A stretch of DNA of 64,000 bases from Acidobacteriota bacterium (GTDB taxonomy: Bacteria > Acidobacteriota > Vicinamibacteria > Vicinamibacterales > UBA2999), in NCBI GenBank assembly GCA_021730945.1, contig JAKFYH010000003.1, forward strand, positions 62,001 through 126,000. Direction: 5' to 3'. Made by a program: the position numbers and the translations under genes. Under the pieces are notes generated by a model. That model did no database searches and was not told the origin of the DNA. It saw only the letters and a program-made list of their open reading frames with translations. Position 1 is the first letter of the stretch; each line of letters opens with the position of its first letter. Positions 28,752 through 37,270 of this stretch are shown here, in pieces.

Positions 28752-30502
28752 CAGCTGGGCTTTCGCAGCATGTGCGAGCCCATGACCAGCACGTCCATGT
28801 CCGTGCGCAGGAAGCAGTCCAGCGCCTGTTCGGGCCGCTCGACGATGGGTTCGTTTTCGTTGAACGAGGTGTTCAGCAGCACCGGCACGCCGGTGTGGGC
28901 GTGGAAGGCGCGGATCAACGCCCAGTAGCGCGGGTTGCTGGTCTGGCTCACCGACTGCAGGCGGCCCGAGCCGTCGACGTGGGTGACCGCGGGAATGACC
29001 TCGCGCTTTTCCGGCCGCACCGGATAGACCTGGATCATGAAGGGGTCGTGCACGGCGTCGATGAAATACTCCTCGATCGCCTCGGCGAGGATCGAGGGCG
29101 CGAAGGGCCGGAAGCGCTCGCGGAACTTGATCTTCTGGTTGATGATGTCGCGCATGTCACGCCGGCGCGGATCGGCCAGGATGCTGCGATTGCCGAGGGC
29201 GCGCGCCCCCCACTCCATCCGCCCCTGGTACCAGCCGACCACGTTGCCGGCCGCCAATAGCGCCGCCGTGGCGTCACATAAGGCCGCCTCGGACTCGATC
29301 GTGGTCAGGTGGCAGCGGCCCTGCGCCACCACGCCGCTGGTGCGAATCACCTCGGCGATGGCGGTGTCCGAGTATTCGGTGCCCCAGTATGAATGCTCCA
29401 TGCGCGGGGACGGTGCCCGCTCGCCGCTGCCATGCCACGCTTCGAGCGCGGCGCCCAGTGCAGTGCCGTTGTCACCGGCAGCCGGCTGGATGAAGACCGT
29501 TCGGAACGGCGTATTCTGCCGGATCTTGCCGTTGGCGACGCTGTTCATCGCGCACCCCCCGGCCAGGCACAGCGTATCGACCGGCACCTTCTGGTGGACG
29601 CCACCGAGCACGTGGAAGGCCGCGTCCTCAAACACCCGCTGCACCGACGCCGCCAGGTCCTCGTGGCGGCTGGTTACCGGCTCGTCCGGGTGCCGGCCGG
29701 GGCCCAGCAGGTCGATCAGCCGATCGGTGTAGACATCCGGCACGTTCGGTTCGCCGGCATTCCAGGTCATGGTGGCTTCGCCGGTCCAGTGCCGAAAGTA
29801 GTCGAGATTGAGGCGGAAGCCGCCGCCGGTGTCGAGCTGCAGGAGCTGGTGAATCGCCTCGGCGTGGCGGGGCGAGCCGTACGGCGCCAGGCCCATCACC
29901 TTGTATTCGTCGCCATACTTCTTGAATCCGAGGTACTGCGTGATGGCGAGATAGACCAGCCCGAGCGAATGCGGGAAGTAGACGCGGTCGAGGACATCCA
30001 TGCGTCCGTGACGGCCGTGCGCGATCGAGACGCTCACGAAGTCGCCGAAGCCGTCAATCGCGCAGCAGGCCGCTTCGTCCACGCCGCTGGTGCGGTAGGC
30101 GCTGGCCAGGTGGGCGGGGTGATGCTCAACGTAGCGCGTGCGGGCGGCCACCGTGGCGCGGTCCAAGTGGAACGTGGCCGCGATCACGTCGGGAATGCCG
30201 GCGCTCTTGCCGGCCGTGTTGCGGTACTGGTCGAGCAAGCCGGCACCGGGCCGGTGCCGGATCGCGAACCACGCCTTTTGCAGCAGGTGGACACGGCGTC
30301 CGCGCGCGATGGCCCAGATGTCGACGTCTTCGGGACGGGCATTCGCCATGAGCAGTCCGCGCTCGACCGCCCGTGCCGGAAAACCGGACACGTGCTTGAT
30401 CCGGGAGAACCGCTCCTCTTCGAGCGCCGCCACCAGTTCGCCGTCACGGAGCACCGCCGCCGCGACATCGCCGTGATACGCATTCAAGCCGACAATCAAC
30501 AT
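28751..30502 (-). CDS. Carbamoyltransferase (NodU/TobZ family)
   Basis: Carbamoyltransferase of 583 aa. I placed the start at the ATG at 30502 because the protein then begins MLIVGLNAYHGDVAAAVL, the normal N-terminus of the family; the longer reading adds Cys/Arg-rich shadow sequence. Family motifs include ALEEERFSRIKH, VEHHPAHLASAY, LAGGCAMNSVANGKI and MEWGARALGNRSILADP. It would transfer a carbamoyl group from carbamoyl phosphate to a sugar hydroxyl. It lies 7 nt from the upstream ligase/polymerase gene, so it is probably a decoration enzyme of this glycan. Confidence 0.9.
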   Translation of the reverse strand: MLIVGLNAYHGDVAAAVLRDGELVAALEEERFSRIKHVSGFPARAVERGLLMANARPEDVDIWAIARGRRVHLLQKAWFAIRHRPGAGLLDQYRNTAGKSAGIPDVIAATFHLDRATVAARTRYVEHHPAHLASAYRTSGVDEAACCAIDGFGDFVSVSIAHGRHGRMDVLDRVYFPHSLGLVYLAITQYLGFKKYGDEYKVMGLAPYGSPRHAEAIHQLLQLDTGGGFRLNLDYFRHWTGEATMTWNAGEPNVPDVYTDRLIDLLGPGRHPDEPVTSRHEDLAASVQRVFEDAAFHVLGGVHQKVPVDTLCLAGGCAMNSVANGKIRQNTPFRTVFIQPAAGDNGTALGAALEAWHGSGERAPSPRMEHSYWGTEYSDTAIAEVIRTSGVVAQGRCHLTTIESEAALCDATAALLAAGNVVGWYQGRMEWGARALGNRSILADPRRRDMRDIINQKIKFRERFRPFAPSILAEAIEEYFIDAVHDPFMIQVYPVRPEKREVIPAVTHVDGSGRLQSVSQTSNPRYWALIRAFHAHTGVPVLLNTSFNENEPIVERPEQALDCFLRTDMDVLVMGSHMLRKPS

Positions 30503-30509
30503 GCTGGAA

Positions 30510-31922
30510 TCAATCCTCGTCCTGGCGTCGATACGAGTCCGGCGCCGACCGCGACCCCTCGCGCCGGAAGACCAGCAGGCCGGCGAGCACGCCACACAGG
30601 ACGGCGTTGGCCGGCATGACCAGCGGCACTTCCCACACGCTCTGGGTGGCAATGCCCGCCAGCCCAGCCGCGGCACCCACCCGCACCCAGAACATCTCTC
30701 CCTTATCGGCACTGACCGTCCGCCGTGCCAGCGCGTACAGGCAGGCCAGCGCCGTCACCACCGGCAGCACCAGCAGCAGGCCGCCTTCGCTCGCCAGTTG
30801 CAGGTAGCCCGAGTGCGCGTTGTTGAAGTGGGCCCATCGTTGCATGGAGCCCACCCAGACCCGGGTTTGCTGGTACTGCGTCATGGCGTCTGAGTAAGTG
30901 CCCGCCCCTGAGCCGGTCAGCCAGAAGTCGCGAATGATCGGCACGCTTTCGCGCCAGATGGTGATCCGGCTGAATCCGGCCGGGTCGGCATTCAGACTCT
31001 GTTGCAGCCGCACGGCCCAGCCATCCAGATCGATGAAGGCCATCGCCCCAAGCAGGGCCACACCGGTCATGCCGAGGATCGCCGGCAGGTTGGTGCGCTC
31101 GATGGCCATGCGCGGCCGCCCCAGCGCCCAGCCGCAAATGGCCGCCGCCCCGAGGCCGAGCACGGCGGACCGCGAGAGGGTGGCCAGGAGCACGAGCAGC
31201 ATGGTGAGCAGGGCCGCCGCGGTAATCACGATGCCGGAGTTCATGAACCGGCCGAACGCCTCACGCCAACTGCGGGCGCGAAAGGTCGGGTGCGTGCGCA
31301 GCCTGGCGATCATGTAGCCGCAGCTGGGCGCGATCACCAGCAGCAACCAGGCGGCGAAGTGATTGCGATTGGTGAAGGCGCCGAACGGGTTGGCGCTCCG
31401 GCTGTCTGGAGGCAGCACGAACAGCAGCAGCTTCGGCGTTGCCGCCTTCTGGACGATCGCGGCGACCGCGACGGCCGCGCCGAAGAGCGCCAATCCCCGG
31501 CAAAAGCTGCGGGTGTTGCCGCCGGCGCCGAAGGCCGCCCGCGCGATCCAGAAGGCGAGAATGCCCAGCGCGACCGTGGCGGCGCTCAACAGCGTTGCCC
31601 GCGGGTCGACGGACAGCGTGGTCCAGGGCGATGCTTCGGTGGTGGCAAATGTCAGAGAGGCGCGGACCCGGCCGGCGGCCGGCGACAGGGTGGCGGCCAG
31701 ATCGGCCGGCAACGGAACCGCCTGGAGCAGCACGGCGCCAAGCACCAGCAGGAGCGCCGCATCGAGCGCCCGTAGCGAGCGTGGGAAGGCCAGCGTGCGC
31801 ACCGGAGCGGCCAGAACCCCCAGCGCCGCGAGGCCGAGCAGCGGACCGATCGTCCATGGCGGCCCGCCGGCGACTAGCAGGTAGGACCCGGCGACCAGGA
31901 GAAACAGCAGCGTGCGCTGCAC
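30510..31922 (-). CDS. O-antigen ligase / Wzy-type polymerase family membrane protein
   Basis: Multi-pass membrane protein of 470 aa. Many hydrophobic helices surround a large periplasmic loop that contains GAFTNRNHFAAWLLL, RITIWRESVPIIRDFW and WAHFNNAHSGYLQLASEGG. These are the Wzy_C/O-antigen ligase signatures, including the conserved NAHS-type His. It either polymerises repeat units or ligates glycan to an acceptor. It lies 3 nt from the tyrosine-kinase gene and 7 nt from the carbamoyltransferase gene. Confidence 0.87.
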   Translation of the reverse strand: MQRTLLFLLVAGSYLLVAGGPPWTIGPLLGLAALGVLAAPVRTLAFPRSLRALDAALLLVLGAVLLQAVPLPADLAATLSPAAGRVRASLTFATTEASPWTTLSVDPRATLLSAATVALGILAFWIARAAFGAGGNTRSFCRGLALFGAAVAVAAIVQKAATPKLLLFVLPPDSRSANPFGAFTNRNHFAAWLLLVIAPSCGYMIARLRTHPTFRARSWREAFGRFMNSGIVITAAALLTMLLVLLATLSRSAVLGLGAAAICGWALGRPRMAIERTNLPAILGMTGVALLGAMAFIDLDGWAVRLQQSLNADPAGFSRITIWRESVPIIRDFWLTGSGAGTYSDAMTQYQQTRVWVGSMQRWAHFNNAHSGYLQLASEGGLLLVLPVVTALACLYALARRTVSADKGEMFWVRVGAAAGLAGIATQSVWEVPLVMPANAVLCGVLAGLLVFRREGSRSAPDSYRRQDED

Positions 31923-31925
31923 GGA

Positions 31926-34160
31926 TCAGGCCGCCGGCGATTCTGCGTAGTAGTTCTTGTACTGGTGGCCGTAGTAGCGCGAGTAGTAGTACTTGTTGCG
32001 CCCGAAGTTGACCTTGTTGAGCACCGCGAGCACGTTGCGCGGGTTGCTGCTGAGCAAGGTTTCGACCGCGCGCTCGGCCAGGCGCCAGCGGGTCATCTCG
32101 GCGCCGATCACGAACACCACCGCGCCGACCAGCGGCGCCAGGATGACCGCGTCGGTGACCGCCAGCACCGGCGGCGTGTCGATCACGATCCAGTCGAACG
32201 GTCCGCTCTCGAGGCCGGTCAGCAGCGCGCGCATGCGGTCCGACGCCAGCAGTTCCGACGGGTTGGCCGGCGTGCGGCCGGCGGTGATGGTGAGCAGGTT
32301 GGGATCGTGCGTGCGCTGCACCACTTCGCGCATGCGGGCCTGGCCGGCGAGCAGTTGCGACAGGCCCCGGTCGTTGGTCATGCGCAGCGCCTTGTGGACA
32401 CTGGGCCGCCGCATGTCGGCGTCGATCAGCAGCACCCGCGCGCCGCCGACGGCCAGTGCCATCGCGATGTTCACGGCGGTGGTGGTCTTGCCTTCAAGCG
32501 GTTGCGAACTGCCGACCGCGATCACGCGCGGGCCGTCGTGCGAAAACTGCGCGGCGAGCGACGTGCGAATGGCGCGGTAGGCCTCGCCAAAGTCGTGGGG
32601 CACCGGGCCTGAAATCAACGGGTGACGTTCGCCGGAGACGATCGGCACCAGGCCCAGGAAGCGCAGCTTCAGGCGGCGGGTGACGTCGTCCGGCGTCTTG
32701 ACCGTGTCGTCCAGGTAGTCGATGCCAAAGGCGATGCCGAGGCCGAGCGCCAGCCCCAGGGCGATGGCATAGGCCCAGTCGCGCCGGTGGTTGGGGCTGA
32801 ACGGCGCGCCCGGCACTTCGGCCTGGTCGATCACGCGGATGTTATTGGTGCGGCTGTTGGCGACCACGCGCAGTTCCTTCTCGCGCGTCAGCAACTGGTT
32901 GTAGATGGTCTTGTTGGAATCGGCCTCGCGCAGCAGCACGGCGTAATCGACGCTCTTGCGGCCCAGGTCGGTGGCGGCCGCCTTGGCCTCGTTCAGTTGC
33001 TGCTGCAGGACCCGTTCCTGGGTCGCCGCGGCTTCGAATTCACTGCGGGCGTTGTTGATCGCCTTGCGCATCTCGTTTTCGAGGTTGCGCTCGGCGTTGG
33101 CCACCGCGGTTACGGCCTTCTGGTAATCAGGGTGCTTCTCGCCGTAACGCTCGGCGGCACGGGCACGGTCCTGCTGCAGCGCCGTCAGCGCGGTGCGCAG
33201 GTTCTGGAGGAAGGTGTTGTTCAGGACCGAGGAGATCGAGTCGACATCGGTGCCGGCATCCTGGATCTGCCGCCACAGGCCCTCCTTCTGGATGCGCTCC
33301 AGGCGCGCAGTGGTGAGGGCTTCGTTCGACTGGGTCAGCCGCATGACCACGATGTTCTGGTTGCCGTCGAGTGCGCCGGCGTCACGCGATTCCTTGTACT
33401 GCGCCAGCGCCAGTTCGCTCTGCTTGACCAGTTCAGCCTGCTTTTCGACTTCGCCGGTCAGCCATTCCGCGCTCTTTTCGAGCGTCGATACCTTGAAGGC
33501 CAGGTTGTTGTTGACGAACTCTTCCGAGTAGACGTTGACTGCGCGGGCGGCGAACGCCGGGTCGGCCGAGTCAAACGTGATGTCCACCAACTGGCTGCCA
33601 CGCACCAACTCGACGCCGAGCCGGCCGATCAGCGCATCCGGGTAGCTCGCTTCGTCTTCGGCGGTCAGGTTGGCAATCGGCAGCGGCGTCACGTCCTGGG
33701 TGCCGGTAATGAGCCGGTACGGCCACGCGGCGTAAAACTTGACCAGGGCGATGCCAATGGCCAGTTGCGTCGGCTTGGGACCCTGTCCGTTGAATTCGGG
33801 GACCCGGTTCAGTTCCAGCCGGCCGGCCACGCGCTTGGCCAGATCGCGGCCGCGCATGATGCGCAACTGGGTCTGCAGGTAGATCTCCGGATCGCCCAGT
33901 GTCACATTGCGGGCGATTTCGGTCGGCGTCGTCACGTCGTTGTTGGGATCCTCAATCAGCACCCGCGCGGTGGCGCGGTAGATCGGAATGCGGGAATAGC
34001 TATCCACCATCACCCAGCCGACCACCAACGCAAACACGGTTATGGTCGCCCAGCGGTACTTGTACAGCACCGACAGGCGATCAAACAGGTGAGGATCGGG
34101 TCCTGAGACGAGCGGCGCTGGCGCCGGCGTGGGACGGGTTTCGGCTGCTTCGTTCGACAT
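31926..34160 (-). CDS. Polysaccharide co-polymerase with tyrosine autokinase (Wzc/GumC-like)
   Basis: Inner-membrane PCP-2a-type protein of 744 aa. A Wzz-like domain starts after a hydrophobic helix near residue 35, followed by long coiled-coil helices (about 200-420). A second membrane helix lies near 465 after PGAPFSPNHRRDW. The cytoplasmic BY-kinase has Walker A LEGKTTTAVN, Walker A' VLLIDADMRRPS and Walker B DWIVIDTPP. The C-terminal tail is Tyr-rich (YYYSRYYGHQYKNYY), the autophosphorylation cluster. It would control chain length and link synthesis to the Wza-like exporter at 2129. Confidence 0.92.
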   Translation of the reverse strand: MSNEAAETRPTPAPAPLVSGPDPHLFDRLSVLYKYRWATITVFALVVGWVMVDSYSRIPIYRATARVLIEDPNNDVTTPTEIARNVTLGDPEIYLQTQLRIMRGRDLAKRVAGRLELNRVPEFNGQGPKPTQLAIGIALVKFYAAWPYRLITGTQDVTPLPIANLTAEDEASYPDALIGRLGVELVRGSQLVDITFDSADPAFAARAVNVYSEEFVNNNLAFKVSTLEKSAEWLTGEVEKQAELVKQSELALAQYKESRDAGALDGNQNIVVMRLTQSNEALTTARLERIQKEGLWRQIQDAGTDVDSISSVLNNTFLQNLRTALTALQQDRARAAERYGEKHPDYQKAVTAVANAERNLENEMRKAINNARSEFEAAATQERVLQQQLNEAKAAATDLGRKSVDYAVLLREADSNKTIYNQLLTREKELRVVANSRTNNIRVIDQAEVPGAPFSPNHRRDWAYAIALGLALGLGIAFGIDYLDDTVKTPDDVTRRLKLRFLGLVPIVSGERHPLISGPVPHDFGEAYRAIRTSLAAQFSHDGPRVIAVGSSQPLEGKTTTAVNIAMALAVGGARVLLIDADMRRPSVHKALRMTNDRGLSQLLAGQARMREVVQRTHDPNLLTITAGRTPANPSELLASDRMRALLTGLESGPFDWIVIDTPPVLAVTDAVILAPLVGAVVFVIGAEMTRWRLAERAVETLLSSNPRNVLAVLNKVNFGRNKYYYSRYYGHQYKNYYAESPAA

Positions 34161-34173
34161 TGTTCAGCGACGG

Positions 34174-34737
34174 CTACGGCGAAACCGGCTCCCCGGAATT
34201 CACCGGGGGGATGTTCTGGTTGTTGGCGATCGTAATGGTGGTGGCGGTCATGGTCGTCTCAGCGCTGACACCCATGAACGTTGAAAATCCCTGCTGGGGA
34301 ATCATGTTGCTGGCGACCGCATCCCAGCGCCCGGGAAGCATGATCACCGTCTGCATGGTCTCGTATCGTGCCACCGACCCGGCGTTGCTGAGCGACAGGA
34401 TCTGTCCATCCACCAGCACCATCTCGACGACATAGCTGCCCGATGAATCCATTTCGAATTCGTACTCACCGTTTTCGTTGGACTCGGTGACTTCTTCGAC
34501 GACACCGGTGGTCAGGTTACGCAGTTGCACCTTCGCCCGCTTGACGGGGGTCTGCTTGATGTCGATCACCGTGCCAATCACGCGCGTGGCGCCGCTGCCG
34601 CTGTTAGGGCGCCAGGGTTCGGCGAACTTCATGTTCTGCACGCGTGGCACGAGCGTCGCGACACCCTGTTTTGCGCCCAGGCCGACCGCCGTGACCGCCA
34701 ACAGGCCGCAAATGACCGCAATATTGTGCTTCTTCAC
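34174..34737 (-). CDS. Secreted protein with carboxypeptidase-regulatory-like domain
   Basis: Predicted exported protein of 187 aa. The GTG at 34737 is preferred over an upstream start because a GAAGGAA ribosome site precedes it and the product then opens with VKKHNIAVICGLLAVTAVG, a signal peptide. Residues of about 50-115 (VIGTVIDIKQTPVKRAKVQL ... NENGEYEFEM) resemble a carboxypeptidase-regulatory-like beta-sandwich. The remainder is Thr/Asn-rich. It is the first gene of the - strand operon, 13 nt upstream of the tyrosine-kinase gene. Function unknown. Confidence 0.7.
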   Translation of the reverse strand: MKKHNIAVICGLLAVTAVGLGAKQGVATLVPRVQNMKFAEPWRPNSGSGATRVIGTVIDIKQTPVKRAKVQLRNLTTGVVEEVTESNENGEYEFEMDSSGSYVVEMVLVDGQILSLSNAGSVARYETMQTVIMLPGRWDAVASNMIPQQGFSTFMGVSAETTMTATTITIANNQNIPPVNSGEPVSP

Positions 34738-35011
34738 GCTCTGTTCCTTCCCGGAGCCGAGGCTTTGGCCGACCGGCAACCCCACGGGCCGGCGCCTCCT
34801 GCAACTATAGTGACCTTCTAGGTATCGGACCGGTATTCAGGGCCGACAGTCGATATGACAATATACGACACAAACGCATTATTTGTCTACCATTGCACGC
34901 AACCCGTGGTTTTTTGTCGAACCAGTCATCTTTTCCACGGCTGGAAATGGCCAGGAATCGTCCGGCTCGAACAGGTAGCATTCTCCTACCGGCTGGTTTC
35001 GTAAACGGCAC
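34738..35011. promoter_or_regulatory. AT-richer divergent promoter region
   Basis: This 274-nt stretch separates the - strand polysaccharide operon from the + strand propeller operon and is visibly richer in A/T than its surroundings, especially 34855-34930. On the - strand TATAGT (34809-34804) is a possible -10. An imperfect inverted repeat (GACACAAA and TTTGTC) lies near 34868-34888. No convincing -35 pair was found, so promoter positions are uncertain. Confidence 0.45.
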
Positions 35012-37270
35012 GTGAAAGGATCGCGTAAGCCCATCATGCCTTCTGCATTCTTGCCATCTGTCCTGCGCCGAACCGGCGTTGTTGCCGCGTTGGTGGCTGG
35101 GACCATCGCCGTGACCGGTGCAGCCGACTGGCCCGAATGGCGCGGGCCGTCGCGCGACGGCTCGTCCATCGAGACCAACCTGCCGGCCTCCTGGTCGCCG
35201 GCTGGCGATAATCTGGCCTGGCGGGTGCCGATTGGCAGCCGCTCCGCACCGGTGGCGTTTGGCAATCGCCTCTATCTCAACACTCCGGGAGGCGACATCG
35301 AGCACACCCAGGAACGGTTGGTTGCCCTGGACGCCGAGTCCGGCAAGGTCGTCTGGGAGCGCCGCTTCAGCCTGTATTTGAGCGACGTGCCCCAGCATCG
35401 CGCGTCCTGGGCCTCGCCGTCGGTGGATCCGGAAACCGGCAACATCTATCTGTTCACGGTGGCGGCGCAATTGGTGTGCGTGGCGCCGGACGGCAAGGTG
35501 TTGTGGGATCGGTCGTTGACCGACGAATACGGCGCGGTGACCACGCATGGCGGCCGTACCACCTCGCCGATCATCGAAGGCGACAAGGTCATCCTGAACG
35601 CACTGGTTCTGGCCTGGGGCGACCTCAACCGCACCGGCAACCGCTATTTCGCCTTCGACAAGAAGACGGGGCAGACGGTGTGGATCGCTTCGCCACAGAC
35701 CCGCCACTACGACACCAACTACTCGACGCCGGTCGTCAGCACCATCGACGGCACGCGCACGATGGTGGTGGGTGGCACCGACGGCGCCTACCATGCACTC
35801 AAGGTCAACACCGGCGAGCCGCTGTGGTCGGTGGAAGTCAGCAAGCGGGCCATCCTCAACAGCCCGCTGGTTCGCGGCAACACCGCGTATATCACCCACG
35901 GCGAAGAGAACATGGACACAACCGAGATGGGCCTGATCGCGGCGGTCGATGCCACCAGGCGCGGGGCGCTGGCCGCCGACGCGTTCCGGTGGCGCACGCG
36001 CGGCTTCCTGCCCACCTTTGCCTCACCGGTGGCCGACGCGGGGCGCTTGTACACCGTGGACAACAGTGCCATCGTCGGCGCATTCGATCTCAAGACCGGC
36101 GCGCGGTTGTGGGAAAAGACCCTGGGCACGCTGCAGAAGGGCTCGCCGGTGCTGGCCGACGGCAAGCTGTATGTCGGCACCGAGAACGGCAAGTTCTTCA
36201 TCCTGCGTCCCGGCGCCACCGGTGTCGAGGTGCTCGATGAGGACCTGCTCGGCACGGCGCAGGACCCGGAACCAATCGTGGCATCGCCGATCGTGGCCGA
36301 TGGCCGTGTCTACGTGACGAGCATGGACGCGCTCTATGCGATCGGCAAGCGTCGGCCCTCCCCGCCTTCGCGGCCGGAGGCCGCTTCGGCGAGGTCTCGC
36401 CGTAGCTCGCCGGAATCTGCGCGAGCGGAGGCGGAAGCGCCTGCGTGGGTGCAGGTGTTCCCCTACGAGTCGCTGCTGCTGCCTGGCCAGTCAGTGTCAC
36501 TCACGGCGCGGCTGTTCGACGCCAGGGGCAATTTCATTCGCGACGAACCCGCCGCCCAGTGGGCCGTCGAACAATTGACGGGTGCGGTCGACGCCGTGGG
36601 CAGCTACACCGCCGCCAGGTCGGGGTCGACGGCCGGCGTGGTGACGGCCACGGTTGGCGGGCTGAGCGGCCGGGCGCGGGTGCGCGTGATTGAGCCGCTG
36701 CCCTGGAGCTGGGACTTCGACGCCGCGGCCAGCGAGGCGCCGCCGGCCTGGTGGACCAGCGCGCCGGGCAAGGTGTTCCAGCGCACGGTGGACGGCGTGG
36801 GCAAGGTGCTGGTGCGGCCGCGCGACGAAACGGTTGGCCGCCGCGCCAAGGTCTTCTTTGGGCCGCCGACCCTGGCGGGCTACACGGTGGAGGCCGATAT
36901 TCGCGGCCGCGAGCAGCGCCGGCAACGCGGTGATGTCGGCCTAATCAACCAACGCTACGGCCTGGTGCTCTTTGGCAACGGCCAGAAGCTCGAGTTGCAT
37001 CCCTGGCAGGCGGCCGACGAGATGACGGTCCGCGTGCCCTTTGCGTGGAACGCCGATACCTGGTATCGCATGAAGTTGCGCGTCGATCACCTGGCCGACG
37101 GCACGGCCCGCGTGCGCGGCAAGGTCTGGCCGGCCGCTGAGACCGAGCCGGCGGCCTGGACGATTGAGAAGGTCGACTCGATTCCGCACCGAATGGGCAG
37201 CCCCGGCATCTACGCCGATGGGATTTCCGACGTCTATTTTGACAACGTCAAGGTTTACAAGAGCCAATGA
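35012..37270 (+). CDS. PQQ-like beta-propeller protein with C-terminal lectin-like domain
   Basis: Secreted protein of up to 752 aa. The signal sequence is VVAALVAGTIAVTGAADW. The start is GTG 35012 or ATG 35036; neither has an ideal ribosome site. Residues of about 35-445 are PQQ/BamB-like propeller blades (for example LVALDAESGKVVWERRFSL). After a low-complexity Arg/Ser/Pro linker (about 448-475) come an Ig-like segment and a C-terminal beta-sandwich (about 570-750) like LamG/3-keto-disaccharide hydrolase domains. The linker is encoded by a palindromic element (36362-36434). It overlaps the next propeller gene by 4 nt. Function unknown; extracellular binding is plausible. Confidence 0.75.
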   Translation: MKGSRKPIMPSAFLPSVLRRTGVVAALVAGTIAVTGAADWPEWRGPSRDGSSIETNLPASWSPAGDNLAWRVPIGSRSAPVAFGNRLYLNTPGGDIEHTQERLVALDAESGKVVWERRFSLYLSDVPQHRASWASPSVDPETGNIYLFTVAAQLVCVAPDGKVLWDRSLTDEYGAVTTHGGRTTSPIIEGDKVILNALVLAWGDLNRTGNRYFAFDKKTGQTVWIASPQTRHYDTNYSTPVVSTIDGTRTMVVGGTDGAYHALKVNTGEPLWSVEVSKRAILNSPLVRGNTAYITHGEENMDTTEMGLIAAVDATRRGALAADAFRWRTRGFLPTFASPVADAGRLYTVDNSAIVGAFDLKTGARLWEKTLGTLQKGSPVLADGKLYVGTENGKFFILRPGATGVEVLDEDLLGTAQDPEPIVASPIVADGRVYVTSMDALYAIGKRRPSPPSRPEAASARSRRSSPESARAEAEAPAWVQVFPYESLLLPGQSVSLTARLFDARGNFIRDEPAAQWAVEQLTGAVDAVGSYTAARSGSTAGVVTATVGGLSGRARVRVIEPLPWSWDFDAAASEAPPAWWTSAPGKVFQRTVDGVGKVLVRPRDETVGRRAKVFFGPPTLAGYTVEADIRGREQRRQRGDVGLINQRYGLVLFGNGQKLELHPWQAADEMTVRVPFAWNADTWYRMKLRVDHLADGTARVRGKVWPAAETEPAAWTIEKVDSIPHRMGSPGIYADGISDVYFDNVKVYKSQ
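36362..36434. repeat. 73-bp palindromic element inside a coding gene
   Basis: The element is bounded by near-perfect 10-bp inverted ends, CCGCCTTCGC (36362-36371) and GCGGAGGCGG (36425-36434, one mismatch). It contains two perfect internal hairpins: GCGGCC-GGA-GGCCGC (36370-36384) and GGCGAG-GT-CTCGCC (36388-36401). It is read in frame as the Arg/Ser/Pro linker of the propeller protein. The layout resembles REP- or MITE-like interspersed palindromes; copy number in the genome is not visible here. Confidence 0.6.

Noticed and set aside
29393-30619. 408-codon + strand ORF opposite the carbamoyltransferase gene
   Set aside because: The - strand protein carries full family motifs; the + strand reading shows none.
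32622-34106. Long + strand ORF (494 codons) opposite the tyrosine-kinase gene
   Set aside because: It is antisense to a clear Wzc-like gene, has low-complexity composition without motifs, and long antisense ORFs are expected at this GC content.
34791-34816. Possible sigma-54 promoter on the - strand (GG..CAC..TTGC)
   Set aside because: The GG-GC spacing is 11 nt rather than the required 10, and the -24 element is imperfect.
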